The notes under the pieces: model-generated
Seen by the model: the letters and a program-made list of their open reading frames with translations, nothing else
The model's database searches: none
What the model was told of the DNA's origin: nothing
DNA from: Prorocentrum cordatum
Lineage: Eukaryota > Sar > Dinophyceae > Prorocentrales > Prorocentraceae
Assembly (NCBI GenBank): GCA_963575745.1
Contig: CAUYUJ010005767.1
Coordinates: 1-58,669, forward strand
DNA: 58,669 nucleotides
Direction: 5' to 3'
Part shown: in pieces, positions 19,325 through 31,296 of the stretch
How the letters are laid out: every line of letters begins with the position of its first letter
Position numbering within the stretch: position 1 is the stretch's first letter
Program-made: the position numbers and the translations under genes

Positions 19325-21820
19325 TCAAGCCTTCAAAGCCATCTCGCCGTCGGCCACCGCGGCGTCCACGGCCTCATCCTCGGTGGCCGTGCTCATCGGC
19401 TGCAGGTGGCTCTGGTACGGGGACCAGTCGTGCGTGGAGATGTGCAGGATGATCGTCCGCTCCTCGAGGCCGTAGAAGTCTGCGATATCAGCCGACCCCT
19501 CGGGCACAGAACTCACGAGCTTGATGAACATGTGGCCTTGTTTCAACTTCTCTCGGGCCCGAACTTCTGCAACAGGTATAGTGTTTTTCATAAAGCGGAT
19601 GATCTGGTTCCGAAAAGACCACATCTGCTTACCGACTTCTGTGTGTATGCACATACCAAGTCGGCTGCACGGCAGAGTTTCCTTGTCTGGGCCCTCGTCA
19701 TCGGACGATTCGTGCTTAGACTTCTCTGGCACGTCGTGGAATCGGTGCTGTTTGTCCCAATCGGTGTCGAGTGCGCGTAGAAGACTATGGTGTCGCTTAC
19801 CGAGTTGTTCAGCGTATGTAAGGAGCCCATCCGCATGACGAACAACGCCTTCCTTCGTAGCTGAAGCGTGGGAGACGCCATGAAATGGAGGCGGTACTGC
19901 TTGAAAAGAAGTTCTGATCGCATTGATGCTCGGCGCTGCCGAGGCGAGCTGGTCCCTGGTGGTGGTCTCGTTGGCCTTGGCGTACTCTCTGATGCACTGC
20001 AGGTCCGACCGTAGTGCTTCGCGCTTCTTCGTGGCGATGTCCAGGTCGAGGTACTTGGCGAGTCGCAGCGCCTCCGCCGCGTCGTGGTTGAAGGCCTCCG
20101 ACCTCTCCATGAGCGCCATGCTCTCCTCGATCCCGTCTGGATTGTCAGGCAATGCCGATCTCCTGGCAAGCCTGGCCCGCTTCTGGTTGTGGCGAGAGAC
20201 CTCTTTCGCTGAAGGGCCGAACGAATTCCCCTCGAAGCCAGGCTGACGACGTAGCTCAGCCGCTTTCTTGCCCTCTCGCATGCACTCGTCTAGGAAGTCG
20301 TCGCCAAGGCGAGCCTTCAACTCTCTGTATAGCTTCGCGACTTCGGACAAGTCGTTCGAGTGCTGGCAACGGACGAAGTACCGCCAAGCCCCCCCGCCAC
20401 TGCCGCGCTTGCGCTGATCATGAGCATCGGGGTCCCCTTCCGCAGGCTCATGCTCGGGGACAGCGCGCGACTGTGAGGAGACGTCGCCTCCAACCTTTGT
20501 GGCGAAGCTCTGCGACCGAGTCTGCTGGCGCACCCACTTACCAGACAGCCCCGACAGGTCATCCTTCGTGCACTGCACGCGCGAGTGCTCCAGACGCCTG
20601 AGCTGCGCATTGTCGTTCTCCATGTCGAGCGTGTCCATGCGGAGCAGCTCGAGGTGCAAGACCAGCTTCAGCCTCGTCTCGAATGTCTCCAGGTCGTTGT
20701 ACTTCATGAACTTCTTACTCCAAGAATCGAACAAGTGGGGGTTGTCGCGGAGCTCTTGCTTGAGAGGACCTGCCAGCTCGGGGTGTTCTGCTGTCAGAAG
20801 TACTTTCCATGCTGGGCGAGAGTGCGGATCCGACAACTCCTTGACGATGCGTGCCCCGCACTGCGAGAAGCCCATGAACGCGTTTGCATTCAGCTCGACT
20901 GTGCACTCTGGCGGCGGCACAATAGACCACACAGTTTTATTGAAGAGGAGGCTGTTGATCCGATGCAGGGCTTTCAGTTCTGGTTCGAGTCGGGCGTGCG
21001 TAATGGCCGGATAATCTCGAAGAAGTTGTTGTTGGTCGTAGGCCGCACCGCCGCCAGCTGCCGCCAACTTTCGAGCTGCAGCCGCCTCTTGCTTTACCCG
21101 CCAAGCTGCCCCATTCACTGTAAAACAATGCTTGTGGAGGCCGTCGACTACCGTGTAGATGGTTCGGAGAACGTATGCTGCTCCGCGAGGTTTCATCGGG
21201 TCGTCGCCCTCGGGGTTCAAGAAATCGTTTGCGATGCCTCGGCTCTTTGGGTTTTTCCCAACGAACTCAGCCGCCAGCGAGGCCCCATCGGCCCCTAGGC
21301 CAGCGGCGCCACCCAGGACGTCGCCGCAACCGTCGTCTCCCTCGAGTGGAAGTGCGTCGGGATCTTGGCGAATGGCGTCTCTCCCTCGGTTCTTCTGGCG
21401 CGCGCAGAGCTCGTTCCACGCTCGGGGGAGGACGTTGCAGCATAGAAGTGGCAGGCAAACTTCACATAATGCTGTTCCGCCTTTGGCCATCTTTTTCTGA
21501 TTAAACACCTTCCACTGTGAGCTCATGAAAGCCTCTGTCAAACAACTCGCCACCTTGATCTTGATTGCCTCTTCAATCACATCGGTCCCTGGTCGAACCC
21601 ACACGTCGATGGCGCCGTTTGTCTCCCAAGAACCATTCGCACTGATGTCGCAAAGCATCCGTTTCAGAGCTGCCTTGGAACCACTTCCAACGGTTGCTAA
21701 TAAGATGTTGCGGCGGGCCGTGGTGTCGTCGTCGTCACAAAAACCGTGCTGGACATGAATGCTGCTCTTTATGACGTCGTACAAACATTCTTTCATGTCG
21801 TGGTGCATGTTTGCATCCAT
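19325..21820 (-). CDS. Large hypothetical protein, C-terminal part of transposase-like gene
   Basis: 831 codons from the ATG at 21820 to a TAG at 19325. Non-repetitive coding composition throughout: a Cys-rich patch near residues 117-140 (CEVCLPLLCC), long charged helical regions, a QKRARLARRS basic patch that could be a nuclear signal, and a C-terminal region with MCIHTEVGKQMW and FIKLVSSVPEG. It lies in exactly the same frame as the ORF ending at 21824, with only one TAA and one codon between them, so the two are almost certainly one protein of about 1,190 residues interrupted by a stop. Family not recognised by itself; see the upstream half for RNase H-like hints. Confidence 0.6.
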   Translation of the reverse strand: MDANMHHDMKECLYDVIKSSIHVQHGFCDDDDTTARRNILLATVGSGSKAALKRMLCDISANGSWETNGAIDVWVRPGTDVIEEAIKIKVASCLTEAFMSSQWKVFNQKKMAKGGTALCEVCLPLLCCNVLPRAWNELCARQKNRGRDAIRQDPDALPLEGDDGCGDVLGGAAGLGADGASLAAEFVGKNPKSRGIANDFLNPEGDDPMKPRGAAYVLRTIYTVVDGLHKHCFTVNGAAWRVKQEAAAARKLAAAGGGAAYDQQQLLRDYPAITHARLEPELKALHRINSLLFNKTVWSIVPPPECTVELNANAFMGFSQCGARIVKELSDPHSRPAWKVLLTAEHPELAGPLKQELRDNPHLFDSWSKKFMKYNDLETFETRLKLVLHLELLRMDTLDMENDNAQLRRLEHSRVQCTKDDLSGLSGKWVRQQTRSQSFATKVGGDVSSQSRAVPEHEPAEGDPDAHDQRKRGSGGGAWRYFVRCQHSNDLSEVAKLYRELKARLGDDFLDECMREGKKAAELRRQPGFEGNSFGPSAKEVSRHNQKRARLARRSALPDNPDGIEESMALMERSEAFNHDAAEALRLAKYLDLDIATKKREALRSDLQCIREYAKANETTTRDQLASAAPSINAIRTSFQAVPPPFHGVSHASATKEGVVRHADGLLTYAEQLGKRHHSLLRALDTDWDKQHRFHDVPEKSKHESSDDEGPDKETLPCSRLGMCIHTEVGKQMWSFRNQIIRFMKNTIPVAEVRAREKLKQGHMFIKLVSSVPEGSADIADFYGLEERTIILHISTHDWSPYQSHLQPMSTATEDEAVDAAVADGEMALKA

Positions 21821-21823
21821 GAG

Positions 21824-22912
21824 TTACAATCCAATGTGCATGACGGCCTGTCGCGTTGATTTCAACATGTTCGGGCTCGTTGCGGCATCTGCAATATGGA
21901 CAATCTTGTGAGCGCAGCAATACGATGGAAATTGTGCCCATGTCTTCACTACACGCTTCCTCCGACGGTCGAGTATGCGAATGCTTTGAATGTTTGATGG
22001 GTGCTGGTCGCAGTGCATGATCGTGGTCTGCGTATGGCTACGACGATCGTCCAAGGAAATGCAACCACTTTCCATCAACGCTGACATTATGTCGTTGGTA
22101 CTGTTGCTCTTCAGACCCTGCGCTGGCGAAGCAATGCGAGTTGTAATCATGATATACTTGTCTCCATCTGGCGTGGCCACTGCCGCAAGCATGCCGTAGG
22201 AGCGTTCCGTTAGCAATAACTTCGTTCTTTTGGCACCACGACCCTTCACGAATATTTTGTCAAGCTGGGAATCTGCAACAACAACTGATGTTTCATTTGA
22301 TGCCTTTATGAACCTGGTGTCTGAAGTGCCACTGATGTAGAAGGATGCACCGTCGAAGCCAATTGAATCCACCAAATGACAAAGTCGAGCCGAAGAGTGT
22401 GTATCGATTGATCGCACCAACCATCTGCGAATGTATTTCTCAAGGTTCAAGATCGCACTTGCATACCTGGCAACGTGTTTCTGAAGTCCATCTGCGTCTA
22501 AACCCAGTTTTGAAGCTTTTTCCGCATCTGTTGACACTACGCAGCCTGCACCACGATCGAGAAAAAACTGCACCATGGGACCCTCGATATACTCTCCACG
22601 CATTTGCGTGCCACGCTGCCAGACGTCGAACGCTTTGCCAAGATCTGTTACCAAGGGCGATTGTAGGAGCTCACAATCTTCATCTCGTCTTGCTAGCTGG
22701 GACGGTGTAGTGCGAACAACGATGGCCGAATCGAACTGCTTCTGAGCGGCAGCCAAGTCACGTCGCTGCTTTTTAGCTCGCACTGCGGCCTGCTGCGCAA
22801 TATGGATGTCGCCGCCGCGGCGGCGCATGGCACTGGTAGACGTGGTGAGGCCACCAAGCGCGAAGATATGGACGATATGGAATAGGGATAGCTTCATGAT
22901 GTTAGATTTCAT
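21824..22912 (-). CDS. N-terminal half of the same gene, RNase H-fold transposase-like
   Basis: ATG at 22912 (or 22897); TAA at 21824-21826 in frame with the next ORF. After a hydrophobic start (MKLSLFHIVHIFALGG) come basic and helical regions, then LVDSIGFDGASFYISG, TLLLTERSYGM-like strands, TIMHCDQHPSNIQSIRIL and YCCAHKIVHIADAAT. An acidic residue on a strand, a second Asp followed by a small-residue/Asn turn, then C-x-x-H resembles the layout of hAT-like DDE transposases. That is inference, without a match to a named family. The frame is open up to 23368, but 22930-23200 translates a CCAAGATGGCC low-complexity block, probably an intron; 23210-23368 could be an upstream exon (SLKQAPSKKKWVEHM). 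Confidence 0.5.
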   Translation of the reverse strand: MKSNIMKLSLFHIVHIFALGGLTTSTSAMRRRGGDIHIAQQAAVRAKKQRRDLAAAQKQFDSAIVVRTTPSQLARRDEDCELLQSPLVTDLGKAFDVWQRGTQMRGEYIEGPMVQFFLDRGAGCVVSTDAEKASKLGLDADGLQKHVARYASAILNLEKYIRRWLVRSIDTHSSARLCHLVDSIGFDGASFYISGTSDTRFIKASNETSVVVADSQLDKIFVKGRGAKRTKLLLTERSYGMLAAVATPDGDKYIMITTRIASPAQGLKSNSTNDIMSALMESGCISLDDRRSHTQTTIMHCDQHPSNIQSIRILDRRRKRVVKTWAQFPSYCCAHKIVHIADAATSPNMLKSTRQAVMHIGL

Positions 22913-22939
22913 GAAATCTGCATTTGGCCAAAGCTGCAA

Positions 22940-23210
22940 TGGCTGACGAGGCATACAAACAAAGGGGGGGGGCTGGAAGGAAGACGAGAGGAAAAGCGGA
23001 GTAGGACAGGGGAGTAATTCCACGATGGCCCCATCACGAGAGGGCTCCAGGGTGGTCACAGGTGGTCGAAGATGCGTCCAAGATGGCCTTGTCCTGCCGA
23101 ACGAAAGACCCAAGGGTGGTCCACGGAGCTTCCAAGATGGCCCCATCACGGGATGCTCCAATATAGCTCCAAGAAAATAGCCTCCAAGAGTCTCTGAAGC
23201 ACTACCATTC
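22940..23210. repeat. CCAAGATGGCCCCATCACG low complexity, possible intron
   Basis: Two near copies of CCAAGATGGCC..CATCACG within 130 bp (about 23020 and 23125). Lies inside the open frame upstream of the transposase-like gene, but its translation is unlike the flanking protein. Confidence 0.45.
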
Positions 23211-23417
23211 CAAAGTCGCAAGAATAATATCACTTCTGACAAGATTACGTGAAATAACAGCTTTCGTGGCACAATATGACCCAACATTCGCATCATGTGT
23301 TCGACCCATTTTTTTTTCGAGGGGGCTTGTTTGAGGCTCTCGTATACAATCAACATAAACGACCCCAAAACCTACTTTTGACCTATTTTTGACCTCTAAC
23401 GCTGGTTTGCTGCGTTT

Positions 23418-23645
23418 GCAGAGTGTAGCTGACTTCCGCTACACGGGCATAGGTCCTTTGTTTAGCCTCGGTAGGATCGAGGTGCCCTTCACTACTATCT
23501 CTCTCGGAGAGTGGAGACTCCCGAGCGACTGCCGTGAAGTGTCGATGAACCCCGGCGTGGTTAACCCGGGGGTGTCCGCGCATCGCACCCGCGGAGGGAG
23601 AGCCGGCATCAACCCAGCATTTCTCTCGATCACTCGAGAGCACAA
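23418..23645. other. Cluster of perfect short hairpins, candidate structured RNA
   Basis: Five local inverted repeats in 218 bp: GTGTAGC/GCTACAC (23423-23444); CCTCG/CGAGG (23466-23482); CTCGG-A-GAGT/ACTC-CCGAG with GGAG loop (23503-23525), enclosed by CTTCAC (23487-23492)/GTGAAG (23534-23539); CCCCGG/CCGGGG (23550-23571); CTCTCGA-TCAC-TCGAGAG (23623-23640). Both strands are also open here. I do not recognise an RNA family. Confidence 0.35.
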
Positions 23646-23784
23646 CCGCGTGCGCGGCCGAGCCTTCCCCCACAGCGTGCTCGAAAGCTTCTGCGGGCTC
23701 CAGCGTTTCCTCAGATTGCTCTGAGGCACACCCCGAAGGGCGGCCTGGGCAGGAGAGCCCAGGACTTGAAGAGAGAGGTACCCG

Positions 23785-24045
23785 GGCTCTCACCGGGCAC
23801 GCCGCAGTCCCCGGAGGGAGCCACAGCTCTGCTGGGCTTTCACCAACTCCCCCACCACCTCCCGGAGGAAGCAGCAGAAGGTCGTCGCGGGTTTCCACCA
23901 GACGCGCCGCACTCCGCGCAGGGACGCACGACTCTGCTAGGCTTGCACCAGCTCCCCCACCGCCACCCCGAGGCAGCAGCAGGTCCTGGGCTTTCAACAG
24001 GTGCCCCGCCATCTCCTGTGAGACAGCAGATCTCCCTCGGGTTAG
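23785..24045. repeat. ~105-bp tandem repeat, ~2.5 copies
   Basis: GCTGGGCTTTCACCAACTCC / GCTAGGCTTGCACCAGCTCC / CTGGGCTTTCAACAGG mark successive units; each carries CCCCCACC and a GGAAGCAGCAG-like core. Confidence 0.7.
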
Positions 24046-24195
24046 CCCCGAGGTTAGGCCCCAGAGCCCGCCGCCGCTCCCTGCGGAACGACTGCAGACC
24101 CCCGGGCCGCGCTAGAAGCTCAAGGCCCCTTGAGCCTAAAGGAAGAGGAAGGAGGAGCGCCTGTGGAGGCTGCGCGGCGGCGGCGGCCCCCCCCC

Positions 24196-24306
<111 letters not shown>

Positions 24307-24309
24307 CCT

Positions 24310-24655
24310 CCCGCTCCCTCGCCGCTGCTGCCCTCTGCTTGCCTTGCCCTGCTGCGCTCCCCGCCGCTGCCCTCGCCGCTGCCCTCCCGCTGCCCTTTGC
24401 TTGCTTGCCCTCCCCGCTGCTGCCCTCGCCGCTGCTCCCGCTCCCTCGCCGCTCCCTGCTGGCCGGCCCCCCTCTGCTTGCCTTGCCCTGCTGCGCTCTC
24501 CCGGCGCCCCCCCGCCGGCCCCTCGCGCCTCCGTCGTCGTCGTCGTCGCCCCTCCCGCTCCCTCGCCGCTGCTGCTCTTTTCTGCTCCCTGCTGGCCGGC
24601 CCCTCCTCTGCTTGCCTTGCCCTTCTGCTCTCTCCCGCTGCCCCCCCGCCGCCCC
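24310..24655. repeat. GCTGCCCTC-rich low complexity
   Basis: Irregular repeats of CTCCCGCTCCCTCGCCGCTG and CTTGCCTTGCCCTGCTGC between the TCG tract and the satellite; includes a second short TCG run near 24532. Confidence 0.8.
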
Positions 24656-27200
24656 CCAGCCGCGGCCGCGGCCGGAGCCGCAGCCGCGGCCGCGGCCGCG
24701 GCTGGAAGAAAAAACCACCGCGAAAAATTCCCAATAGTTCCCCCCCTCCCAGCCGCAGCCACAGCCAGAGCCGCAGCCGTGGCCGCGGCCGCGGCTGGAA
24801 GAGGAAAACCACAGCGAAAAAATCGCAATAGTTCCCCCCTCCCAGCCTCGGCCAGAGCCGCAGCCGCGGCCACGGCCGCGGCTTGAAAAAGAAAACCACC
24901 GCGAAAAATTCGCTATAATTTTCCCCTCCCAACCGCGGCCCAGCCGCAGCCGCAGCCGCGGCCGCGGCCGCGGCTGGAAGAAGAAAACCACCGCGAAAAA
25001 TTCGCTATGATTTCCCCCTCCCAGCCGCGGCCGGCCGCAGCCGCAGCCGCGCCGCGGCCGCGGCTGGAAGAGGAAAACCACCGCGAAAAATTCGCAATAG
25101 TTCCCCCCTCCCAGCCGCGGCCGCAGCCCCAGCCAGAGCCGCAGCCGCGGCCGCGGCCGCGGCTGGAAAGAGAAAACCACCGCGAAAAATTCGCGATAGT
25201 TTCCCCCTCCCAGCCGCCGCAGCCGCAGCCGCAGCCGCGGCCGCGGCCGCGCCTGGAAGAGGGAAACCACCGCGAAAAATTCGCGGTAATTTCCCCCTCC
25301 CAGCCGCGGCCGCAGCCACAGCCAGAGCCGCAGCCGCGGCCGCGGCCGCGCCTGGAAGAAGAAAACCACCGCGAAAAAATCACGATAATTTCCCCCTCCC
25401 AGCCGCGGCCGCAGCCGCAGCCGCAGCCGCAGGCGCGGCCGCGGCTGGAAGAAGAAAACCACCGCGAAAAAATCGCGATAGTTTCCCCCTCCCAGCCGCG
25501 GCCGCAGCCACAGCCAAAGCCGCAGCCGCGGCAGCCGCGGCCGCGGCCGCAGCTGAAAGAAGAAAACCACCGCGAAAAATTCGCGATAGTTTCCCCCTCC
25601 CAGCCGCGGCCGCAGCCACAGCCAGAGCCGCAGCCGCGGCTGGAAAAAGAAAAAACCACCACCGCGAAAAATTTGCGATAGTTTCCCCCTCCCAGCCGCG
25701 GCCGCAGCCACAGCCGCAGCCGCCGCCGCGGCCGCCGCGGCTGAAGAGAAAACCACCGCGAAAATTCGCGATAGTTTCCCCCTGCCAGCCGCGCCGCCCA
25801 CAGACCAAAGCCGCAGCCGCGGCCCAGCCCGCCGGCCACGCCCGCGGCTGGAAGAAGAAACCACCGCGAAAAATTCGCGATAGTTTTCCCCTCCCAACCG
25901 CGGCCGCAGCCGCAGCCGCAGCCGCGGCCGCGGCCGCGGCTGGAAGAAGAAAACCACCGCGAAAAATTCGCGATAGTTTCCCCCTCCCAGCCGCTGCGGC
26001 AGCCGCAGCCGCAGCCGCGGCCGCGGCCGCGGCTGGAAGAGGAAAACCACCGCGAAAAATTCGCGATAATTTCCTCCTCCCAGCCGCGGCCGCAGCCACA
26101 GCCAGAGCCGCAGCCGCGGCCGCGGCCGCGGCTGGAAGAGGAAAACCACCGCGAAAAATTCGCGATAGTTTCCCCCTCCCAGCCGCGGCCGACGCCACAG
26201 CCAGAGCCGCAGCCGCGGCCGCGGCCGCGGCTGGAAGAAGAAAACCACCGCGAAAAAATTCGCGATAATTTCCCCCTCCCAGCCGCAGCCGCAGCCGCAG
26301 CCGCGGCCGCGGCCGCGGCCGCGGCTGGAAGAAGAAAACCACCGCGAAAAAATCGCAATAGTTTCCCCCTCCCAGCCGCGGCCGCAGCCACAGCCGAAGC
26401 CGCAGCCGCGGCCGCGGCCGCGGCTGGAAGAAGAAAACTATCGCGAAAAATTCGCGATAGCTTTCCCCCTCCCAGCCGCGGCCGCAGCCGCAGCCGCAGC
26501 CGCGGCCGCGGCCCCAGGCTGGAAGAGGAAAACCCACCGCGAAAAATTCGCGATAATTTCCCCCTCCCAGCCGCGCCGCAGCCACAGCCAGAGCCGCAGC
26601 CGCGGCCGCGGCCGCGGCTGGAAGAAGAAAACCACCGCGAAAAATTCGCGATAGTTTCCCCCTCCCCCGCGCCCAGGCCACAGCCAGAGCCGAGCCGCAG
26701 CCGCGGCCGCGGCTGGAAGAAGAAAACCACCGCGAAAAATTCGCGATAGTTCGCGATAGTTTCCCCCTCCCAGCCGCGGCCGCAGCCCCAGCCAGAGCCG
26801 CAGCCGCAGCCGGAGCCGCAGCCGCGGCCGCGGCCGCGGCTGGAAGAAGAAAACTACCGCGAAAAATTCGCGATAGTTTCCCCCTCCCAGCCGCGGCCGC
26901 AGCCGCAGCCGCAGATGCGGCCGCGGCCGCGGCTGGAAAGAGAAAACCACCGCGAAAAATTCGCGATAGTTTCCCCCTCCGAACCGCCGCCGCAGCCGCA
27001 GCCGCAGCCGCGGCCGCGGCCGCGGCTGGAAGAGGAAAACCACCGCGAAAAATTCGCGATAGTTTCCCCCCTCCCAGCCGCGGCCGCAGCCACAGCCGAA
27101 GCCGCAGCCGCGGCCGCGGCCGCGGCTGGAGGAAGAAAACCACCGCGAAAAATTCGCGATAGTTTCCCTCTCCCAGCCGCGGCCGCAGCCACAGCCGCAG
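24656..27200. repeat. ~97-bp satellite, about 26 copies
   Basis: Each unit has a GCCGCGGCCGCAGCC-rich half and a GGCTGGAAGAAGAAAACCAC / CGCGAAAAATTCGCGATAGT / TTCCCCCTCCCAG half. Counting GCGAAAAA words gives 26 units from 24718 to 27147, mean spacing ~97 bp. Stop-free in several frames on both strands over more than 2 kb, which I treat as a by-product of composition and unit length. Confidence 0.95.
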
Positions 27201-27204
27201 CCCA

Positions 27205-27850
27205 AAATCTATGTTACATATTTCATATCATAATCGTGTGTGATCCTTCGAATGCACAACTACGCTGCTTATTTCGTAACACTCCGCGGCACCCCCTCTC
27301 TGCCCACCGCGGCTCCCCCTCTCCTTGTGTGTGGCCTCCGCGGCACCCCCTCTCTGCTGAGGGGCGGAGGTGGCTCGGGCGGCTGCGGCCTTCGGTTTCG
27401 CTGACGAGATGTACTAGAAGCTCAGGACCTGGGCATCCTTTCTAAGGCCCGTACGGTCCATCTCAGCAACTCTCCATCCCCGCTACACCTCCGGTCCGTC
27501 TTACGTTCCGCTCTGGCCCGACTTTAGGAAACAGGGCGCCCCCACACGGTCTAACTTGGGACTAGCCCCTTTGACCGTGCGCCGCAACCAAGTTCCCAGG
27601 GACGAAGCCTGCCACAGCTCCGCCCCAGCAGTCTCTGGCAACTGCCCGTACCACCAGTCCTTGGGTCCGGCTCCCGCCAGTTCTTGGGTTGGTCGCCCGC
27701 CGGCTTGTGGGTCCGGTCTCCCCTTAGGAATGGGATTGCTCCCGGGTCCAGTGGCCCGCCAGTTCTAGGGTTGGTCGCCCTGGAATGGGATTTCTCCCTC
27801 TCTGCCGTCGGTGAGCAGTTTAACGACATGCTCAAGTCAAAATAACCCAA
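27205..27850. other. Spacer with short duplications, no gene seen
   Basis: GGCACCCCCTCTCTGC recurs at about 27290 and 27342. CGCCAGTTCTTGGGTTGGTC / CGCCAGTTCTAGGGTTGGTC and GGAATGGGATTGCTCCC / GGAATGGGATTTCTCCC recur at 27.66-27.80 kb. No ORF with protein character. Confidence 0.5.
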
Positions 27851-27857
27851 GCCAAAG

Positions 27858-29060
<1,203 letters not shown>

Positions 29061-30495
29061 GCACAGAGATACAGACACACAAATGCACAGACGCACAGAC
29101 ACACAGACACTCAAGCACAAAGCCCCACACGCACACAGAGACACAAAGACAGATCCAGACACAGACAGACACACAGATATACTGACATACAGAAACGCAG
29201 ACACACAGACACAAAGACGCGCAGTACACAGAGACACAGACAACCAGCCACAGAGACACAGACACCCAGACAGACACTCAGACCCACAGACTCAGAGAGA
29301 CACAAGCACACAAACATACAGACACACAGACACGACACATGGACAGAAAAGACACATAGACATAAGAACACACAAACACACAGAAACACCAACACACATA
29401 CAGACACACACACAGACATACAGACAAACAGACACATAGACACAGACACAGTCACACAGATACAGAGAAACACAGACACACAGACACAGAGACACACCGA
29501 CACACGGACATGCAGACTTACCGACACAGGGGCACACCCACACACAGACAGAGAGACAGACAGACACACAAACACACACCTAGACACAGAGATTACCAGA
29601 CACACAGATACACAGACACAGAGGCACAGAGACAGACTCGCACACTGCCAGACTAACACCCAGGCACCCGATAGACAGACACATAGACACACAGATACAC
29701 TGAGAAATTGACACACTGGCACACAGAAACACAGACAGACAGACACAGAAACTCAAGCAACCAGACGCACAGATGCACCAACACAGACACACTGACGCAA
29801 GGAGCTGCAGACAGACAGACACAACCCAGAGACAGACAAACACACACACAGATATAGACATACGCACGCACAGACAAACAGACACACAGACAAACAAACA
29901 TACCAACATAGAAACACAAAGACACACAGACACAGAGACACACAGACACAGACACACAGACACACAGGCACAGAACACACAGACATGCAGACACACAGAC
30001 ACAAACACAGAGAGAGACACACAGACACACACACAGAGACACCCGGATGCACAGAGAACCAGACACACAGATGAACAGACACACAGGCACACAGACACAC
30101 GGGCACACTGCCAGACTGACACCCAGACACCCAGACACACAGACACACTCACAAACTGACAAATTCACACACTGGCAGAGACAAACACAGACAGACATAC
30201 ACACTCTGACCGGACGGAGAGACACACATGTACAGAACACAGAAGGACGCCAGACAGAGGCACAGGAACAGACAGACAAACAGACACAGAAACACTGAGG
30301 CAAACACACAGACAAACACACACACACAGACAAACATAAAGACAAAGTATACACAGACACACAGACACACAGACGCACAGACACAGAAAAACAGACACGA
30401 GGACACAGAGAGGCAGACAAGAAAGACACGCAGACACGCAGCCATGCTCGAGTAGACCGACAGACACAACACAGACACACAGACACATCCACAAA
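29061..30495. repeat. CACAGACACACAGACA array, ~1.4 kb
   Basis: Imperfect 6-8-bp units of ACACAGAC, with higher-order similarity: CACTGCCAGACT..ACACCCAG occurs near 29643 and 30108. Confidence 0.95.
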
Positions 30496-31226
30496 AATAG
30501 TTTTGCGGACCTAGATCGAGTCGCAGACTGTGTTCAGAGCTGTAGATGTTTCAGCTGAGCGTCCCTTCTAATTATCTATCAGTTTCTGTGCATATGAGCT
30601 CGCTAGCTCCATTACAGCACGACTTAATCACAGAATACCAAAAGATGTAAAGAGAACTTGTGAACTACGAATAGTGTTCTGACCAAGCTCGAGTAGTAGA
30701 CCACGTCCAGGCTCTCCATGTTAGAGACGAGCGCACCTGCTAATACTAGATTTGATGTGCGTAACGGCTCTGTAGCTTCTCTGAATATTGGGTTAAGTAC
30801 AGAAAAGGAACATCACTGATCGAAAATGACTCAACGTATACAAAATAGCTCGAGTAGCAGGCCGAGTTCAAACCTCTAGACGCAACAGCCGAACGCGCCT
30901 GATGATTATCAATCGGTTTGTATAGTATCAGCTCTCCGAAATCTCGAAGTAAGTACAGAAAACCGCAAATACGTCTGACGACTTGAAGCAGAGTCGGTTC
31001 CTCCAAGTGTTTGGATAGTAATACTGCACCTACTGACCTGAAAATTTTACTGGCAGACGCGCGATAATCCACTACAGGTGCGAAAAATCTGCTTTATCAA
31101 AATGAATTGTCAAATACCTTCAATTTCTTACAAAACCACCCAAAAGTTGTCACTTTCTCCTTTCTGGTCGGGTCGACCAACTAGCTCCACCCCGCGCCGG
31201 AATTCCTCTAGCTCATCGATGACGAA

Positions 31227-31296
31227 GAGCTCTACGAGGTACTGGCGCCGGCGGTGAACCGCCAACCTGGTCACCGCCGGGAACCTCGTAGAGCTC
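31227..31296. repeat. Two-tier hairpin module (intact copy)
   Basis: Outer arms GAGCTCTACGAGGT (31227-31240) and ACCTCGTAGAGCTC (31283-31296) pair perfectly. Inside them GGCGGTGA pairs with TCACCGCC. Seven further copies keep the inner hairpin as GGCGGTAA/TTACCGCC. Confidence 0.8.
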
